Below, piece after piece: positions 24,337 through 35,078 of a stretch of DNA of 64,000 bases. Source of the DNA: Pseudevernia furfuracea (lineage: Eukaryota > Ascomycota > Lecanoromycetes > Lecanorales > Parmeliaceae); NCBI GenBank assembly GCA_022315425.1, contig JAIUPT010000050.1, forward strand, positions 372,001-436,000, given 5' to 3'. The notes under the pieces are model-generated. The model saw only the letters and a list, made by a program, of their open reading frames with translations. It ran no database searches and was not told the origin of the DNA. The first letter of the stretch is position 1; each line of letters opens with the position of its first letter. The position numbers were made by a program, and so were the translations under genes.

Positions 24337-25655
24337 ATGCCACTAAGGACTCTTGTTGCAACTTGGGACTTGAGTGAGCCTTCTGAGTCCGAATCTACTA
24401 AGGTCATCCGGTTGCATCGTGGCTTCGAAAGCCTTGGTCCCAATGGAGACGAAAGAGTCAAAGTCCCAGGACACGATTTTGGACCTGGTGGAAGATATGG
24501 CGGTATTATCCATTCAAATTTGTGTTGTAAGCGTTGAATCTTGACATTCTTCCAGCCATATGTAAACTCTTTATGTCCTATTCCAATAGGCCAAATGAGG
24601 AATACGTTACGACTGGGTGGCTTATCCGGAATGATCTTATCGTTACTGCCGGGCATTGCGTTTATGAGACTGGTGGGTTGCTCCGGTACATAAAGGTATA
24701 CTTCGGGTATAGTGGATCTGAATCGGTGACTACGACAATTTTCACCTACCGCTAGGGAATTGCAGTCGCAGCACTGGCCGAGTATTTCAAGGTTCAAACC
24801 TATGCACATGATGTCGGTTTCGTAGGTCTCTCGCTGAACTAAACCCTCCTTCGTTGGTGCAGACTGAGTCTATTTTAGATCCGTCTCAACCAGCCAATTG
24901 ACAACATCGAGCCCGTACGGTACTCGGAGACCCCGCTCAAGGCCAGTGCCAGCCTTGGGCTAGTCGATTATCCGCAAGAGAGAGACTCTGGACACTACAT
25001 GTATCAGCATTGGGAGACCGTGCCCATCAATCTCGCAGAAACTGGAATGCTTCTGAATTGTAAGATCGATACAACAGGAGGTGTGTGCGAGTTGCAAGCG
25101 TACATGAGAGAAGCTCATAGCCTTTTCAGGTCAATCAGGCTCTCCAGTATTCATGAATGGTCAGGCTGCAGGTATGTTATCGTTCTCTATTTATTTCACA
25201 CCAGGCTAAGCACTGCAGTCGGCGTCCATGTCGCTGGTGGCTACCCCAACTATGGATCCGTAATCGGGCAGGCCGGTAATAATTTCAAAGCGTACATACT
25301 TGCCTTGAAGGTGAAGGATGGATACCGTTCCGCAATCGTCGTCCCTTCAGGAAAAGTCCTGGCCCTAGGATTCCAGATGATACGCATCGGTAACAAGGCG
25401 AAGATTGACGATCAACAGCTCGATCGCACTCTCCATCCAAACAGCATGCCTGCTGCGGAAACTGCTCCGCCTTTCAGCTCCGGCGATGACTCATCGGCAT
25501 CTAATCTAGAAATTGATGACGATGATGACGATGATGATCACGACGACGATGACGGAAGGTCTCCCGCGGAACCAGGTAAACAGACCATCGACAAGACCAC
25601 TGTGAAATCAGCGGAGAAGTGTTGGAGGTACGAGCTACGCGGAGCGGAAGAATGA
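24337..25655 (+). pseudogene. V8/trypsin-like serine protease with a premature stop
   Basis: Exons 24337-24502, 24556-24821, 24879-25080, 25130-25171 and 25219-25655 sum to exactly 371 codons, all with sound GT-AG borders. The catalytic triad is intact: His89 in VTAGHCVY, Asp141 in HDVGF, and Ser214 in GQSGSPVF, assembled across an exon junction. The C-terminus is strongly acidic (Asp runs). Codon 122 (24753-24755) is TAG, inside the region between His and Asp. Either the gene is inactivated by one nonsense change, or a 60-nt intron (GTATAC...CGCTAG ending at 24755) removes the stop. That splice would also delete the conserved FGYSG strand, so I prefer the nonsense reading. Strain polymorphism or sequencing error is possible. 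Confidence 0.65.
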
Positions 25656-26008
25656 TGATCCGGTGACTGAATTTGTATGAGTCTACATAGCTCTATAGAA
25701 TAGTCATGATAGAAGCATGAGAAGCATAAGGAAAGAATCTCTGGAGGCGGCCATAGGCCAGTATTTATGCCCGGAAATCCGCCCCTTAAAACCATCTAGA
25801 AACAGGCCAATTCATAAGGCAATAAATAATACGAGGTGGATCCACCGGTGAGTCTTCCGATATTCTTTAGGTTAGCATAGAGCAATTGGTAGTCTTCGGC
25901 TATGGGTCTTCGGTAAAGTAAGGTAGGTAGCTAAAGTACCTAGTTTATTACCGCACCAATAACAAGAAGACCATCAAAAGCTTCTCGGCGGGTCAACGCG
26001 TAAGCCGC

Positions 26009-26064
26009 TGCGCTAAGCCTTTTTGAGGGTTTTTTCCCTCGCCAGCGTTGAATTTCTCACGATG
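26009..26064 (+). repeat. Direct repeat copy 1 (56 bp, partner 26133-26187)
   Basis: Begins TGCGCTAAGCC, contains a T-rich core and CCCTCGCCAGCGTTGAATTT, and ends CACGATG. The second copy at 26133-26187 differs at only a few positions. Copies are 124 bp apart. Confidence 0.8.
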
Positions 26065-26102
26065 TGCTGACTGACTGGTGAGTGTGAGTTGTTCCAGAGT
26101 TT

Positions 26103-26235
26103 GACCACCAGCGTAAAAACCAGCGTGACCATTGCGCTAAGCCTATTTGATGTTTTTTCCCTCGCCAGCGTTGAATTTCACACGATGGTTTACCAGCGTG
26201 ATTACCAGCGTGAAAACCAGTGTGAAAACCAGCGT
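26103..26235 (+). repeat. Short iterated ACCAGCGT(G/A)A units flanking repeat copy 2
   Basis: ACCAGCGT-type words occur at about 26107, 26119, 26190, 26200, 26210 (variant GTGT) and 26222, spaced roughly 10-12 bp. They lie on both sides of the second 55-bp repeat copy. This looks like slippage or the end of a repetitive element. Confidence 0.6.
26133..26187 (+). repeat. Direct repeat copy 2 (55 bp)
   Basis: Near-identical to 26009-26064, with small changes in the T-rich core and one change near the 3' end (TCACACG versus TCTCACG). Confidence 0.8.
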
Positions 26236-26287
26236 TGGAGTAAAGTAGCGATCAAATTCCCTAAGCGCCTTCGTCTCACAGAGGCAG

Positions 26288-27168
26288 ATGCGGCACTCTC
26301 CTCCGCCTACAGTCACAGAAATCAAGGCCGCAACTCAGAAAGCGCTAGATCAGCCAGACGTGCAAACCACTTTCTTCGTCAATTTCCCTCCCAACTTCGG
26401 TGGCGCTGCTCAAAAGCAATTGAAGGAACTGGTGGACTCTGTGCAGTCATGGCAGGCTTGGTCCTCTTCGGTGTGTGAGAACAAGGTCCAAGAGCAGTTC
26501 GATGCCAATCAACTATCAAGCGCCAGCGATTGCCAATTCGCTCGAAGCACCTACCGCGCCAAAGTCTTTGACCACTTGTTCAGGCAAGCACCCTGGTAAG
26601 CTCTCCATCTCTCCCTCAATTTCGACAGAGATTGACGTCTTCGGGTTCTCCAAGAGCTTCGACCAGAACATGAGGCAGACGATCTCATGCCAGAAGGTGG
26701 AGGTTCGTTCCGAAATTTTGAAGGCTATCCTATCCGGTTTCACCGTCCCAGCAACCGTCTTCCACCAACTTGGAGCCATCCTCATCAAGATCGGCGACAC
26801 GATTTCTTTGGGAAAGCAGAAAAACAATGAAAGGCAGCAATACTAAATCATGTTCACTTGCTACGATTACCAGCAACTTACCGACACGGTTCAACCAGGT
26901 GCGTCTCCCATCCATAGATTGGGTATTTATAACACTAAACCTAATTTATCTAGCACTACGAGTCACCAACTTCTCTGTTCATTAGAAAATGGCCGCTTAT
27001 ACGTCCGACAAAGTAAATTATACCTCCATTAACATCCATATCCAGTTTGGACAGTACCAAGCGGATTTCATTAGCAGGATTTACAAGAATGTGCAGGCGT
27101 ACAGCTTGGTTGAAGCGGGTACGAAGCTGGTCCGGAAGAATACGTTTGACATTCCAGTCCATAAGTGA
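26288..27168 (+). pseudogene. Unidentified fungal protein gene with multiple lesions
   Basis: Three protein-like blocks follow each other: 26288-26590, 26629-26898 and 26954-27168. The last two join through a good 55-nt intron (26899-26953, GTGCGT...ATCTAG). The first block passes into the second only by a frame change near 26590; the available GTAAGC...GACAG splice is 33 nt and creates a stop. In-frame TAA (26844-26846) and TAG (26983-26985) interrupt otherwise well-formed sequence. The reading ends at TGA 27166-27168. Block two holds a motif with FGFSKSFDQNMRQT, then a helix-like stretch. I do not recognise the family with confidence. It looks like a soluble protein of about 260 aa whose gene has decayed. 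Confidence 0.5.
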
Positions 27169-27189
27169 GTTGATCATCAGATTAGACCC

Positions 27190-27925
27190 ATGTCATGCTT
27201 CTTCCTTTTTGTTGTCTTTAAAGTCCTTGGGCGCCAGATTGCTCTGTTTCAACAAAAGCGTGTCCACACTTTCATTAGCGGTCTCGCCGCACGACGCCTC
27301 CTTAAGAGCATTAGTCATTGCCGCAGTTGTATTCTTTCTTATCCAGTACGCCAAGGTTCTACCGTAGAAGCCTTTTTTGACTCTGAGTACTGTCGTATTA
27401 CGAAAGCTGAATGCTGCATCGTAGTGATCTATCTTGTTGGCGCACGCCGGGCCGACGAGATGAAGCAGCTCGATGATGCGCTAGTGCCTATGCCGGATCG
27501 CGACATGCGTCGGAAATTCTTCGTGTTGCATGGCCTGGGAGGTAGGGGCAAGACTCGGCTCGTGCTCGAGTCCACTAGGAAGTGTCAGAAGACGCTCAGT
27601 GGCTGTTTTTTTTTTTTGGCTCGATGGGTCTTCTCGCAACGCCACATAACAGAGCATCGCTAAAGTAGCATTGCAGCTCAGCCGCCGGAAACGCAGATTA
27701 GCGAAGAGGCTAGAAACTTTAAAGGAGACTTCGGTGAGCTTGATGCAGTTATAGAGGAGATCATGCGGTGGCTCAGTCTGCCTGCGAATAACCAACCCGC
27801 AAGTGACTCGACGGCGGGGATCCCGTGACCTTGCTTTGAAAAAGCTGATACTAACGGCCTTGATATCCTGCGGTTTGAGATGGACCTCGTCCAGTACTGC
27901 CTAGGGAGATCTAGCAAGCAATGAA
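27190..27925 (+). pseudogene. STAND (NB-ARC/NACHT-type) NTPase relic
   Basis: A Walker A motif HGLGGRGKT (about 27529-27555) follows the segment MPDRDMRRKFFVLHG, typical of fungal NLR-like STAND proteins. The reading breaks at a run of T near 27608. Beyond it the expected FFWLDGSS appears in another frame, and GDFGELDAVIEEIMRWLSLP in yet another (27725-27790). A further fragment with DILRFEMDLVQYC occurs to about 27910. Several frameshifts, and the absence of sensor and repeat domains, mark this as a remnant. Intact relatives act in fungal self/non-self recognition. Confidence 0.65.
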
Positions 27926-28220
27926 TATTGCTCTGTTCCGAAAAAGTAAGCCTTTGCAGCAAGACAGAAAGTGATGTGTATCTGCGGGGTTCGAGGCTAG
28001 CAAATAGCTCTTCTGCCATATAGACAGTATACACCAGGGGCCAAAGTGTCTCGTGTCCCCAACCACCTTCCATAATTCTACACAACTCACTGTTGAAAAA
28101 GCACCATGCCATTCATCCATTTCATTACCTGAGCTTGCACGTGTCGGTTAGTAACCGCGGGACTTGGAAGAAATAAGACAGTCAAGACTTCGTTTCCGAG
28201 GCTGTTAAAATCATTCAAGT

Positions 28221-29972
28221 ATGATGGATGAATTGTTACCTCAGGCCTCTCAGGGACGAAGTACTATGAGGTATACAGTAATAGGACCTAGCTGCAGGCA
28301 CTACCAACCCCAAACTCTAGGCGGGTCCCGTGCGGAAGGTCTCCGCCATAATCCTAAGTGCTGCTCACGCTGACAATTCATATTATTAGGCGGCCACAAG
28401 CTCGACACATTCACAAACTTCCCCGCTACTCAAACATCCTCCCAGCTGGGCAGGAATGAGCGCCAGTTCTCAAACGATGTCGCCTCCCTCACGGTCCCTC
28501 CCGGAACCTCGCGCACCAAAGCTTCCTTAACAATCATCCTACTAACCGGCGTCTTCTTTCCCTCAATACAATGGGTTCCGGGATTCTACCAGTCGCCCTA
28601 CCCACCATAGCCCGCGACATATCCATCTCCCCCAACCTACTCCTCTGGCTCGCATCCATCTACGCGCTCGCGGCCGGCTGCACATTGCTAGCCTTCGGCT
28701 CTGTAGCGGACGTAGTCGGCGGGAAAAAGAGCTGGCTGACGGGCCCGGGCTTATACATCATTTTCATGCCGGTATGCGGATTGTGTAAGACGGTGACTTG
28801 ACTCATACTTTTCCGGACATTGTTGGGCGTTTCAATTAGTATGTGCCTGCCCGCTGCGGTAGGTATCACGACCAAAGCGTTTGACCGGGGTATGACAAGG
28901 AATACCTCTTTTGCGTGTCAGCGTATGGGTCAGCCACTTGGCTACGCTTTAGGGTTGATATTGGGAGGTGTCTTTGCAGACACGATCGGGTGGCGGTGGG
29001 GGTACTATATGAGCGCCATCATCAACTTTTTCTTGTTCCTAGCTGCGTCTTGGGGCTTACCCCTAGACGAGGAAACGGACGTGTCGTGGAAGTGGTTGGG
29101 TAGCGACATTGACTGTATCGGTGCCATGACGCTGAACATTGCGTCCGGATTACTCTCGTATGTCCTCGCTATGATCACAGCCAGCTACTCAAGACTGGGA
29201 GACGCGCAGAACATCGCACTGTTGACCATCTCGTTGCTCCTGGTTCTGGTCTTCGCGTACTGGATGCATCGGCAGGAGAAACTAGGACGACCGGCCATCA
29301 TCCAAAACAGCCTTTGGAAGAACACCGCCTTTACGACAACATGCGTAGCAGTCTTCTTCACCTGGGCCGTCTTCAAAGCGTTCCAGTACTTCTCAACCTT
29401 ATTGTAAGCCCCCTCTCCCTCCCAAAAGTCCCCCGGAATCCAGCTTCCAACCCGCCCTCATCCCTCCGCTTCCTCCCCATGGTCATCATCGCCGCAATCA
29501 CCGACATCCTAACCGGGCTCATCGTCTCCAAAGTGCACGTCCGTCTCCTCGTCTCCCTCACCTCCTCCATCAGCCTCATTTCTTCCATCCTAATGGCCAC
29601 CATACACCCGAGTTCCACATACTGGACCAACGCCTTCTTCGCGATGCTGCTGTCGGCCATCAGCCCAGACACGCTGTTCACGGTGTCCAATTTGATCATC
29701 ACGAGCGCGTATCCGAGCGACAACGGCTCGGCGGGCGGGGTGTTCAACGTGTTTGCGCAGTTGGGGAATTCGTTGGGATTGGCTGTCACGGCGGCGGTGG
29801 CGGCAAGTGTTAGTGCGCGTCATGAAGGGGTGGTGGGGATGGGGGAGGAGGGGTGTTGTTTAAGGGGTATAAGGCCGCCTTTTGGATTTGCGCGGGGAGT
29901 ATGATGTTGGGTACTGGGGTTACGTGCCGGGGGTTGAAGAGTGGGGGGAAGTTTGGGAGGAAGGGTGATTGA
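28221..29972 (+). pseudogene. MFS drug-type transporter, broken by frameshifts and a stop
   Basis: A first exon (28221-28338) joins through a clean 51-nt intron (28339-28389) to a second exon. The sequence encodes a DHA-family 14-TM type permease with MGSGILPVALP in TM1 and a helix-rich body, and its family-type end runs to TGA 29970-29972. Lesions: a one-base frame change near 28558-28563 (TTTCCC), TGA at 28799-28801 where Trp is expected, an unclear joint after 29401, and a frame change near 29850-29860. Between lesions the amino-acid pattern is well preserved, so decay is recent. An intact FAD monooxygenase gene lies convergent to it, which suggests remains of a small catabolic or secondary-metabolite cluster. 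Confidence 0.75.
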
Positions 29973-30228
29973 AATGGTGAAACGATGAATGTGGAGGGTT
30001 GGGATAGATATGATGAAGCCAATGCGAGGATAAAATGCAATCTCTTCGTCGATAAATCATACCTTTTCTGAGGTCTAAGCGTGCATGGGCAAAGTCATGA
30101 GATCTTATCAGAAGAGCGGTACAAGTACTCACCCGAATTGAGCACCCATTGTTGCAGCTAAGTCTGTCTTGCCGTACACATGACTGGGAACAAACCTTTC
30201 CGCCCCGTCTGACCGTGAGCCTCATTCT

Positions 30229-31695
30229 TTAATGTCCACTTTTCGCACGGCCAATAATGCCTTGCTTAAACGTCGGGGAATCCTTCAATTGCTCCCAGTC
30301 ATGTACCATCATCGAGTTCTGACCCGAAGAATTGACGGCTTCTCTACCTCTCTCTACAAGCTCAGTCTCATAAGCTGCCATAACATCTGAAAGCGGCTTC
30401 TCGCCATGGACATGTTCGTCTAGGGCTCGACAGAGATTGCCGGCGTCATGCACGGCGTTGTTTAGACCTTGGCCACGATCTGTGCATGTAGATGAGTCAC
30501 AAAATAGTCCCAGCGAAAATTGGTCATTGAAGAGACAAAAGATCAAGGCATGGGACGTGTACGAGCGTGGTTGGCTTACGGTAAGTCATCGGATGGGCAG
30601 CATCCCCTGCCAAGGTCACAGTTCCCTGCTGGTTGTCCCACGGAACAGTCGGCCACTGGGAAAGTCTCTCGCACCACATGACAGCATCCTGGGGCAACGA
30701 AAGCAGAGCGGAACGAAACGGATCCGCGAGACTTTCCGCGTATTGATCCCACACACTTCGAATTTCTGCAGGGGTTGTCAAGCCATCACAAGCCAACTCG
30801 CAGGGAAACGTTATTGTCGGCGTCCATGTCCACGTTTCTGGCTTTTCGTGGTCTGGTATCTCGTGGACTTAGGTCTTGTAAGCAATTCCATATAGAGTTC
30901 ATTGATATGAAGATATGTAAAATAGGAACCTACTTGGGAAGAAGGCACAACATCCCGCAGGATGATAAGTAAGTACGGAAACCTGACCCTGGAGCTCAGC
31001 GACTACCTTCTTAGCAATTTGCTGTGGGAATGTGAATGTGGCATGCAAGCCCATGATGGGAAGAGGTTGCAATGCAGCGATTTCCGGGCCGAGTATATAT
31101 TTTCTGACTATGGAGTTTGCGCCATCTGCGCCGACTAGTAGGTCGCCCATAGCTTTAGAGCCGTCTTCGAAGGTTGCTATGACTCTTGGTCCTCTTTTGT
31201 GAGTGTTGGTGGAAATGGCGCTCAGTCTTTTTCCATACTAGAGTAGACATTTGGTAAGTAAGTTGCCACTGCAATTTGACGTTCGATCTCAAGAAGAGGG
31301 TATTGAACCTGAACATCTACCCCATCAGCTAACAGAGCTCTGAACTTTGATCTCCTCAACCGATACACATTTGGCGTGGGCGCACGTAAGAGCTCTTCAG
31401 CCGTTTTCCCATTCAGGATCCGCAAGTAATCATCCGAGGTCGAAGTTCGCAAAGGGTCGACTTGCGCGGTGTTCAATCTGCTGAGGAGTGAATTGGGAAG
31501 GCATTCTGTAAGCGAGCTCTGCGCCCAGTAAATGCCAAAGCTCCAGTCACGCGGGCGCTCGTTGAGGTAGTATTCTCGTTCGAACACAGTGCATTTAATA
31601 CCTAGTATCTTGAGTCTCTGCGCTATGAGCAGTCCTACAGAACCTGCTCCGACGACCAAGACATGGAAATCAGACTTCTTGTTAGGCGCAGCCAT
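30229..31695 (-). CDS. FAD-dependent monooxygenase (salicylate/phenol hydroxylase-like), 409 aa
   Basis: Exons 31695-31309, 31237-30934, 30867-30580 and 30479-30229 sum to 410 codons with all phases matching. The N-terminal Rossmann motif GAGSVG (residues 16-21) binds the FAD ADP moiety. RSKFRALL, VGADGANS(I/V)VR and GDAAHP (residues 318-323), followed by RGQGLNNA, are diagnostic of group A flavoprotein aromatic hydroxylases. Such enzymes use NAD(P)H and O2 to hydroxylate aromatic or polyketide substrates. No membrane anchor is obvious. The substrate cannot be told from sequence. A decayed MFS transporter sits convergently 256 bp away. Confidence 0.9.
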
Positions 31696-31991
31696 TAGCG
31701 AATCTTGTCAAACCTTTCCCTTTCCTTTTCCCTTTCCCTTCAAGATGGGGAAGATAGATGGAAGCAAATTTGAAAAGAGGATGCGATAATCCGTCGCGAC
31801 TTCGGAGGACCGAGCCCCATTGGTGGCGAACCACTAATGACGACGCTAAACTGTAAACCGCTCTACATATGTAGAGCGCCCAAAGAGGAAGGTGCTTTCT
31901 ATTGGAGCGCCAGCTGAGATCATGACAAGGAATGGCTCGGCATAGCTCAACATTTGGTCGACTTCTTCTATCGTATGTGCGTCGAATTCCT

Positions 31992-32873
31992 CTATTTAAT
32001 GTTCAGCAACATATTCCCCCGCGGCTTGACAGTCTCTGGCTGTGACGAATTCGTCAACTGCAGCGACCCGTAGCTCGACTGAAGGCCGTCAGCTAGCAAG
32101 TTGGCTGCGTGTATCTTCCCATTTGTTTCCGAATTTGTATCCCATAGGAAGACACCAATAGCGCCTTTGCTCCCTATAGAACATTTCAAACGTCAGCACG
32201 ACTCACCGAATGCTTCAGGTAGGTGCAGCGTACCAATTGGACTCCACCCTGTCTGACTTCGAAAATTCGTCCCTCTACCGCTCTCTTGCATCGTCTCATT
32301 AATTGCCAGATATTTTGATATGCAGTTGTCGAACACTTGTCTTACTGCATTCCATACATCATTGTAGGAAGCAACATCCATCAGATTGAACAAAGTTGAC
32401 GGGTGAATCCCAGGCAGTTCTTCTGGAAAGAAAGTGGCAAGCATAACGATTGCCATCGTGCAAGTGCCTATCGGCGTTTCAAGTCAGTAAAACCGATGCA
32501 ACTCGCTACAAAGAATGCACAATTCTCGGACATATGTTTGGGAGACTCATGTACAGGTAGTCTCACCATATGTAAACTTCTGCGGCGTGTTTTGTGAGGG
32601 ATAACGTGATCGGGGATGGGCGCTGACAGCTAGGAACTCGAAAAGCACGTTTCCATGCACAAGAAGTTCACGAACAAAGAACCGCGATACCGCAGTTGCG
32701 CAGTCTTTGGGGAAGAAGGAGGGCCCAGACCAAGCTGGGGAATCATTGCAGTAGTAGGTAGAGAGTGCGTCATCTGCGGGTAAGGATATTGGCGGTGTTT
32801 TCGGGACGCCGTTGCTAGGTTTTGGTAAGATGGCGAGGAGGAGTAAGAAGAATAGGTGATGATATTTCGTCAT
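31992..32873 (-). CDS. Small secreted protein, about 249 aa
   Basis: Exons 32873-32567, 32467-32207 and 32173-31992 give 250 codons. A clear signal peptide opens the protein (basic start, then FFLLLLAIL, cleavage near SNG-VP). Several Cys and one Asn-glycosylation-type site (NET) follow. The second intron would be only 33 nt with the first acceptor (TATAG). A second acceptor 9 nt downstream (AAAG) makes it 42 nt and keeps frame, shortening the protein by three residues. No enzymatic motif is seen. Similar length and a conserved W-x(n)-C pattern occur in many fungal candidate secreted proteins; function is unknown. Confidence 0.65.
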
Positions 32874-33245
32874 TGTTGCTTATGACGATGAGCCCTGCAA
32901 GCGTAGTAACTGAAGCATCAGGCTCTTTACGATGCGGTCTGGCATGTTCATCAGGGGCAGACTGGACCCGCCCATGTAAAGATATGAGCTTCCAAATCTA
33001 CATGTGAGACATATTATCTCGCAAAGCGTCATCCCCGTAATCGCAGCGAAACGTCCGTAAGCACGCAGATTTTCGGTAACGCACACGGATGATAAGGTAG
33101 GCTACGCCCCATAAGCGACCCGATGGTGTCGAGGTGCAGGGCGATGCAAGGCTACGCATGTCGCAGATTTTTGCGGGGAGATCCCTAATCAAGGTTCCAG
33201 CGCAGATTGTCGCGTTTTGTGAGGAAAGACCATGCGAATGAGACA
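32874..33245. other. Intergenic, 5' flank of secreted gene and 3' flank of PEX2
   Basis: No supportable gene is present. Confidence 0.4.
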
Positions 33246-34793
33246 CTAACGATTGGTCCTAATGTCGGTTCCAGAATCCGACTCTTCGCGCAACCACTCC
33301 TGAGATTCAACAAGACCATGAGGGTTTTCCAGTCGTCCGGCTCTACGGTCATGTTCGGGTGGTAGATCAACCTCATTGTTCAACCCGGTCTTTTGATCAT
33401 GTGACGGCTGTTCTTGTATATCTTGCCTCCCTTCATCATCCGAAAAGCTGACGGTCTTCTTATTCGAGGTTGAGCAAGCTTGTTCAAAAACATCACCTGT
33501 CCATGGCTTGCATTCCTTAACCAGCTCTCCACAACGAAGGCAGATCCAACCCTCCCCGTCTTCTACCTCGAGCCTTTTGGCAATACAGACGAAGCAGTAG
33601 ATGCAGCCACATGGGATGATCTGGTACGGGTTTGTGACATCTGTTTGGGCTGAACCAACAACACCGCCAGAAGCACCCGAGATAGCCATAATCTCATTCT
33701 CAGAGGTGGATGTAGGATTCTGGTCCTGGTAGCAGATGGCGCAAGTTCGTTCCGGAAGAAAGGCGAGCTCCCCGTTCGAGGCCGCCTCATCCTCACCGCC
33801 CGTATCATTCTTGACTAGAGCTTTCGTCTTGCGCCAAGCTCGGGATAGCCATCTCTTCCATCGACTTATGCCAACCAGTGGTAGGAGGAAGAGCAGAAAT
33901 TCCGTGAAAGCGTGCCAGACTAATTGACGATTGAGGTATTCGAAACTGACCTCTCGGCTTGCTTGACTGCTCGGAGGCATAAGCCTGAGACGTAATATAC
34001 GGTCGAGTAAGGTCCTATAGCGACCGTTGACTAGGAAGACGAGGAATGAAGCAAACGCTGCAATTGAGTGGATCGTTGAGGCGATGAAGGACATTCGGGA
34101 GAGCCATCGAATGTTGGCACTCGGCTAGAGTTGGTCAGCATACTCGAGGTACTCAAAGTGGCGAACTGCGGTGTACCTCTTCGTAGCCGCCCTCCTGGTC
34201 GGCAAGCCAATCCTCCCATTTCGTCCAGCCGTATCGACCACCAACAGTGAGAATTCCGTATAGCCCTTTTTGCCATTTGGTCGGGTTTGCTGGCACAGGT
34301 CCTTGATGCCGAGCGTCTGTATATCGAAGATTCTGCAGAGCCGCACCGTATGAGGCGTTGTGGTCCCAGATGGACAACTTGAAGAGTATGAGTCTCAGGC
34401 TCAGTATAATCTCTAAAGACCAATCATCTCTGATATGTGACTGTCATCGTTAGCTCAGATGCCCATAGCGACAAGAATGCTGAGTCGTACACCGAAGAAT
34501 CTCAGGCCTTCCCCAGCCTGACCTTTCAGCAGCTCGAGAAGTTCTTCATCAAGCAATTCTGCATCAACCTGGCCCACTCGGTATGCCGGCCTTGTTCCTT
34601 CTCTTCCATTTATAGTATCCCAAGCTTGCAAACCCCGTTGCCCTATGCTGTTTAAAGGAAAAGGAAATCGGCTCAACGCGTTCGAGGCCTGCAGATCTCG
34701 TCGTGACTGGACACGCGTTCGTGCTTCAGCTGCTCGGAGCCGACGGCGCTCCTCTACCCGCTGCTGAGCAGCAGCAAAGTTTATAGATGTCAT
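33246..34793 (-). CDS. PEX2: Peroxisomal RING E3 ligase peroxin-2, 476 aa
   Basis: Exons 34793-34493, 34427-34177 and 34124-33246 sum to 477 codons. The Pex2/Pex12 domain is marked by DDWSLEI, the LSIWDHNASYGAALQNL block and TKWQKGLYG, with hydrophobic membrane helices before the RING. The C-terminal RING has Cys312/315, then PCGCIYCFVC with Cys356, 358, 361 and 364, and Cys379/382. This is the C3HC4-like arrangement of peroxin RINGs. PEX2 acts with PEX10 and PEX12 in the peroxisomal membrane to ubiquitinate the import receptor PEX5 for recycling. The charged C-terminal tail (about 85 residues) is longer than in yeasts and looks disordered. Confidence 0.95.
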
Positions 34794-35078
34794 CCCAGGG
34801 GCATACTACCTAGACACCTAGTGTTCATACGAGAATGACATGAAAGGCAACAGAAATGAGTAGCAGGATTTGCCGAGGTAAGTCGGCTAGCGCGGGTGCG
34901 GCTAAGTTGATATGGATTCCTGGCACTGTCGACACTTATCAAAAGACCAACGCCAACACTTAGTCAACAAATGAGGAAAAGCCCGCAGCGAATGACACCA
35001 TATGAGGGGCCGTTTACCTTTTAGAATGCTGAAAAGAAGATTCTTCTAGCCTTGAGGTATTACTACTGAAGGGGAAAG

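Larger units (their letters stand above)
25656..26287. other. Intergenic with repeat unit (see repeats)
   Basis: The first part, to about 26000, shows nothing clear. The rest is built of the duplicated unit and CCAGCGT-rich repeats listed below. Confidence 0.4.
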
